9,361 nt of DNA from Eubacteriales Family XIII. Incertae Sedis bacterium (GTDB taxonomy: Bacteria > Bacillota > Clostridia > Peptostreptococcales > Anaerovoracaceae), in the NCBI GenBank assembly GCA_031289235.1, contig JAITPU010000065.1, positions 1-9,361 of the forward strand. Direction: 5' to 3'. Below the pieces are notes generated by a model. The model searched no databases. It worked only from the letters and a program-made list of their open reading frames with translations, and was not told the DNA's origin. Of this stretch, positions 6,316 through 9,361 are shown piece after piece (the stretch's first letter is position 1; each line of letters begins with the position of its first letter). The position numbers and the translations under genes are program-made.

Positions 6316-7494
6316 ATGAAGAAACGAGGCGTTGCGGCGGCGGCCGTACTCATGCTGCTGCTGGCGGTGGGATGCGGGAATGGGAATTTTGATTCCGAAG
6401 AAACGGTAAGAATCGGAGTTTTTGAACCTTTGTCCGGAGAATACAGGAAAGAGGGAAGACTGGAAAAGGAAGGCGTTGAAATTGCCCACAAGTTGTATCC
6501 TTATGTCTTAGGCAAGGAAGTTGAACTGATCTACGGCGATAACATGTCGGATATCAGCGTGGCTGAAACCGTCGCTCAGAAACTGATCGGCAGAAGGGTC
6601 GCGGTTGTGCTGGGGAGTTACGGCAGCACTCTGTCGATTGCGGGCGGAGAATTTTTTGAGCGGGCCGGTATACCGGCTATATCCATAACCAATAAAAATC
6701 CGCTTGTGACCGACAGCAACGACTATTATTTCAGAGTCTGTTTCATAGAGTCTTTTCAGGGCGTAGCGGTTGCCAAGTACGCCGCGGAAGAGCTTCATGC
6801 GACAAAAGTCGCCGTCATGCGCGAAACGGGAGACGATTTCTCCGCGGCGGTTTGTCGGGCGTTTTCCGATAAATTCTCTTCCCTCACAGGCAGTCCCGAC
6901 GCGATCGTTTACACCGCTGAATACAACGGAGCGACGAATGATTACGAGCTTGAGCTGCAGGCCATAAAAAATTCCGGCGCGGAGGCGGTGTTCCTTCCCA
7001 GCGATGTCAGGCGCGCCCTTGATGTGATCGAACAGGCGAAAAAACTGTCGCTGAACGTTGTATTCTTAGGGACCAGCGACTGGGAATCGGATGAGCTTCT
7101 GGCCGTGCGGGATGAAAGCGTCCTGCGTAAAATGGCGTTTTCGGCCTATTCCGGACAGAGAGAGGAGATGACACCGCTTTCCGCGGAATTTCTGAAAGCT
7201 TATCGTGAAAAACACGGCGAGGACGCGACGCCTCCGCCCGAGGTGGTGCTCGGCTTCGACGCCTATATTCTGGCGATCACGTCGATCGGCGAAGCGCAAA
7301 CGGCTTTGAACGGGGAAGCCGTGCGGGATTGTCTCGCGAGAACCAGAGATTTCCCCGGAGTTTCGGGAAACATCTCCTTTGACGAAAAGGGCGATACCAT
7401 TAAATCCGTATCAATAATGACGGTGGAAAACGGTGAATACAAGCCGCTTTACGTCGCGAAACCGGTTTGGGGAACGGAGGATGAAGGACAGTAA
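6316..7494 (+). CDS. Branched-chain amino-acid-type ABC transporter substrate-binding lipoprotein (LivJ/LivK-like)
   Basis: The 392-residue protein has a lipoprotein signal: basic MKKR, a hydrophobic core, then the lipobox LAVGC with Cys20 as the lipid-attached residue. The mature part is a periplasmic-binding-protein fold type I of the Leu/Ile/Val receptor family. It shows VRIGVFEPLSG (31-41), the ligand-loop region VLGSYGSTLSIAGG (98-111), GIPAISITNKNP (118-129), and the C-terminal block FPGVSGNISFDEKGD (346-360). It should capture an amino acid or related small ligand at the membrane for import. GAGGTG (6301-6306), 9 nt before the ATG, supports the start. No permease or ATPase gene is adjacent: upstream is the palindromic region, and downstream is a gene on the opposite strand. 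It is therefore an orphan receptor, either using a distant transporter or serving a sensory role. The ligand cannot be assigned. Confidence 0.9.
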   Translation: MKKRGVAAAAVLMLLLAVGCGNGNFDSEETVRIGVFEPLSGEYRKEGRLEKEGVEIAHKLYPYVLGKEVELIYGDNMSDISVAETVAQKLIGRRVAVVLGSYGSTLSIAGGEFFERAGIPAISITNKNPLVTDSNDYYFRVCFIESFQGVAVAKYAAEELHATKVAVMRETGDDFSAAVCRAFSDKFSSLTGSPDAIVYTAEYNGATNDYELELQAIKNSGAEAVFLPSDVRRALDVIEQAKKLSLNVVFLGTSDWESDELLAVRDESVLRKMAFSAYSGQREEMTPLSAEFLKAYREKHGEDATPPPEVVLGFDAYILAITSIGEAQTALNGEAVRDCLARTRDFPGVSGNISFDEKGDTIKSVSIMTVENGEYKPLYVAKPVWGTEDEGQ

Positions 7495-7499
7495 AGGGA

Positions 7500-9361
7500 T
7501 TACACAGGCGAAGCGTTCCGCCGGAACTCTTCCGCCAGCCCCCTCAAAAAACGCGCGCTTTCAGGGCTGAACGCGTTCCTTGGAGCCGCCCAGGTCCAGT
7601 TGCCTTCGGCGAGACCCGGCGTGTTCATACGGGCCCGTGAATCAAGCGCGAAGACATCCTGCAGCGGAGAGAGAACCCACATGGCGTCGTCGGCGTACAG
7701 CCGCCGCAGTATCCGCCGGCATTCCGATTTGATCTCGCGGCGCGTCATGGAGGGATTTCTTTCGCGCAGCCAGCCGGCCAGCGTATCGTTGTCATGGGTG
7801 CCGGTGTACAGCGCCCGCATCCTGTCGGCGTTCGGCGTTTTCTCATTTTCAAATTCATCAGACTCGAACTGATATACGCTTATGCCGGGCCAGCTGAAGG
7901 TGTTTTTCAGGTTGGCGACGCCGGGCGTCAGAAATCCCAGATTTTCCGCCAGTATCGGAAGCGGGCCGAGAGCCGCTTCCAGCGCTTCGAAGAAAGCCTT
8001 TCCCGGACCTTTGACCCAATAACCGTTTACAGCGGTTTCTTCCCCGCCCGGAATCTGCCAGAACGCGTCGAAACCCCGGAAATGGTCGAGGCGCAGGTAA
8101 TCGTGCAGTTCCGCGCCGCGCCGCATGCGCCGTATCCACCAGGCGTAACCGAGATTTTTATGATTATCCCAAAGGTATACGGGCATCTTCCAATTTTGAC
8201 CTTGCGGACAGAAAGGATCAGGCGGCACGCCGCTGTTTTTTTCGGACGCGCCGCGAGCGTCTAAAGCGAACAGGCTTCGGTTCGACCAGGCGTCGGCGCT
8301 TTCGGCGGACACATAAAAGGGAATATCGCCGAGTATCCGGACGCCGCGCCTGTTTGCGCGCTCCTTGAGCTGTTTCCACTGCCGCGAAAACTCATATTGA
8401 ATAAATCGGTGATAGGCGATGGATTCTTCAAGGCGCGCCCGCGCTTTTGCGAGGGCGCCGTCGTCTCGTTCGCGCAGGCCGGCGGGCCATTCCTGCCATG
8501 GACGCCCCTTTTGTTTTTCACTTATGGCTCTATACAGGCAATAATCAGCCAGCCACTCCTCGTTTTCCCCGCAAAAGTCCAGATATTCCGGGTCGTTTTG
8601 ATCGAAGGCGGCGAAGGCTTTCCTGAACAGGGGCAGCTTGTTCTTACGCGCCCGTTCGAAATCGCTGTTTTTCCCGTAGAGTTTTTCACGCGCCGGCGAA
8701 GAGTTTGTGCCGGCGTCCGCCGGCCTGCAATCGCCGGGTTTCAGCAAGCCGTCGCGGGCAAGAAGGGCGCAGTCCACAAAAAGTTCGTTGCCGGCGAAAA
8801 CAGAGCAGCTGGAATAGGGTGAATTCCCCGCGCCCACGGGATTTAATGGAAGAATTTGCCAGAGGCCTTGCCCGGCGGCGGCGAGATAATCGCAGAAATC
8901 GTAGCTTTCCTGTCCGAAGCCGCCGCAACCCCATTCCGAAGGCAGCGAGGATATGTGGCACAGGACGCCCGACATGCGGGGAAGATTTTTCATCGGAAAC
9001 GATGATGGCTCGGCTTTCTTGAAGTAGATCATTTTAGCTTCGAGGCGATTCAGGCTCAGATTCAGCAGGCGTTTCTCATCCGGGGCGGCTTCGCCCGCGT
9101 CCAGCGCCGCGCCCGACAGAAGCTCCAAGATAACTTCTTCGCCGTCGGCGACGGTGAGCGTCGTTTTTTCATCTTGGTCTTTCGAAGGGTTCAGCAGCAC
9201 GACGACGCGTTCTCCGGCTGTACTGCGGCTGAAACCGTAGATATTGCCGTCACAGGCGAAGGATTCAAAATTCCCGATCCGAAATAATTCGTATTCTGAG
9301 CGAAGGTTCCCGAGCAGGCGATACCACGCGAGAATGTCGGGATCTTCGCGCCCCCAAGGGA
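7500..9361 (-). CDS. malQ: GH13 alpha-glucan enzyme fused to GH77 4-alpha-glucanotransferase (5' part outside window)
   Basis: A GTG at 9200 could be taken as the start, but the same frame stays open to the window edge. The upstream residues include PWGREDPDILAWYR and GNIYGFSRSTAGERVVVLLN, the end of a GH13 barrel plus its C-terminal beta domain (neopullulanase/cyclomaltodextrinase or debranching type). This runs through about ten linker residues into a complete GH77 amylomaltase. Counting the GTG codon as residue 1, GH77 begins near 70 and keeps its three acidic catalytic residues: Asp372 in RLDHFRGF (nucleophile), Glu419 in ILAENLG (acid/base) and Asp470 in YTGTHDND. GH77 transfers alpha-1,4-glucan segments; the GH13 part should hydrolyse maltodextrin or branch linkages, but its catalytic residues lie off-window. 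An internal Met at residue 70 (codon 8991-8993) has no ribosome site upstream, which supports a real fusion. The gene is convergent with the binding-protein gene, with 5 bp between stops. Similar GlgX/4-alpha-glucanotransferase bifunctional proteins are annotated in gut Clostridia. Confidence 0.88.
   Translation of the reverse strand, partial: PWGREDPDILAWYRLLGNLRSEYELFRIGNFESFACDGNIYGFSRSTAGERVVVLLNPSKDQDEKTTLTVADGEEVILELLSGAALDAGEAAPDEKRLLNLSLNRLEAKMIYFKKAEPSSFPMKNLPRMSGVLCHISSLPSEWGCGGFGQESYDFCDYLAAAGQGLWQILPLNPVGAGNSPYSSCSVFAGNELFVDCALLARDGLLKPGDCRPADAGTNSSPAREKLYGKNSDFERARKNKLPLFRKAFAAFDQNDPEYLDFCGENEEWLADYCLYRAISEKQKGRPWQEWPAGLRERDDGALAKARARLEESIAYHRFIQYEFSRQWKQLKERANRRGVRILGDIPFYVSAESADAWSNRSLFALDARGASEKNSGVPPDPFCPQGQNWKMPVYLWDNHKNLGYAWWIRRMRRGAELHDYLRLDHFRGFDAFWQIPGGEETAVNGYWVKGPGKAFFEALEAALGPLPILAENLGFLTPGVANLKNTFSWPGISVYQFESDEFENEKTPNADRMRALYTGTHDNDTLAGWLRERNPSMTRREIKSECRRILRRLYADDAMWVLSPLQDVFALDSRARMNTPGLAEGNWTWAAPRNAFSPESARFLRGLAEEFRRNASPV

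Noticed and set aside
8991..8993. Internal ATG as a separate start for the glucanotransferase
   Set aside because: No purine-rich ribosome site precedes it on the minus strand, and the frame continues without interruption from the GH13 part.

Overview
The window looks like a piece of an anaerobic, amino-acid-using bacterial chromosome of moderately high GC. Triple C-terminal SLH repeats on a secreted protein, a Clostridia-style long-chain acyl-CoA ligase, an ornithine-racemase-type PLP enzyme and a glycan enzyme fused to a 4-alpha-glucanotransferase all suggest a Clostridia-like Bacillota or possibly a Synergistota organism. This is inference from protein style; no rRNA or other taxonomic marker is present.

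Layout. Bases 2-94 hold the last 30 codons of an IS30-type transposase, cut by the window edge. Bases 95-318 are intergenic and carry a good sigma-70-type promoter (TTGACC, 18 bp, TATAAT) with a terminator-like hairpin almost on its predicted start site. Three plus-strand genes follow: a 958-residue secreted SLH-anchored protein (319-3195), a long-chain fatty-acid-CoA ligase (3239-4963) and an ornithine-racemase-like enzyme (4988-6073). The gaps are only 43 and 24 bp with no visible terminator, so they may be one transcript. Bases 6074-6245 carry a nested 120-bp inverted-repeat element that begins right after the racemase stop codon, followed by a second inverted repeat. Next is an orphan branched-chain-amino-acid-type binding lipoprotein (6316-7494). 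Convergent to it, with only 5 bp between the stop codons, is a minus-strand gene (7500 to beyond 9361). Its frame stays open upstream of the apparent GTG start at 9200, and it encodes the C-terminal part of a GH13 alpha-glucan enzyme fused in frame to a complete GH77 4-alpha-glucanotransferase.

How the genes may work together. The SLH protein joins an alpha/alpha-toroid (prenyltransferase/squalene-cyclase-like repeats) to a DUF4430 domain, the domain pair that makes up eukaryotic transcobalamin and intrinsic factor. Ornithine racemase supplies D-ornithine to adenosylcobalamin-dependent ornithine aminomutase in ornithine fermentation. A cell-surface corrinoid (or other small-molecule) binder transcribed with ornithine racemase, close to an amino-acid-binding lipoprotein, would make sense as an amino-acid scavenging locus. 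That link is a hypothesis only: no B12 riboswitch, aminomutase or corrinoid transporter gene is seen here. The glucan fusion gene is a separate minus-strand unit for storage or dietary alpha-glucan breakdown.
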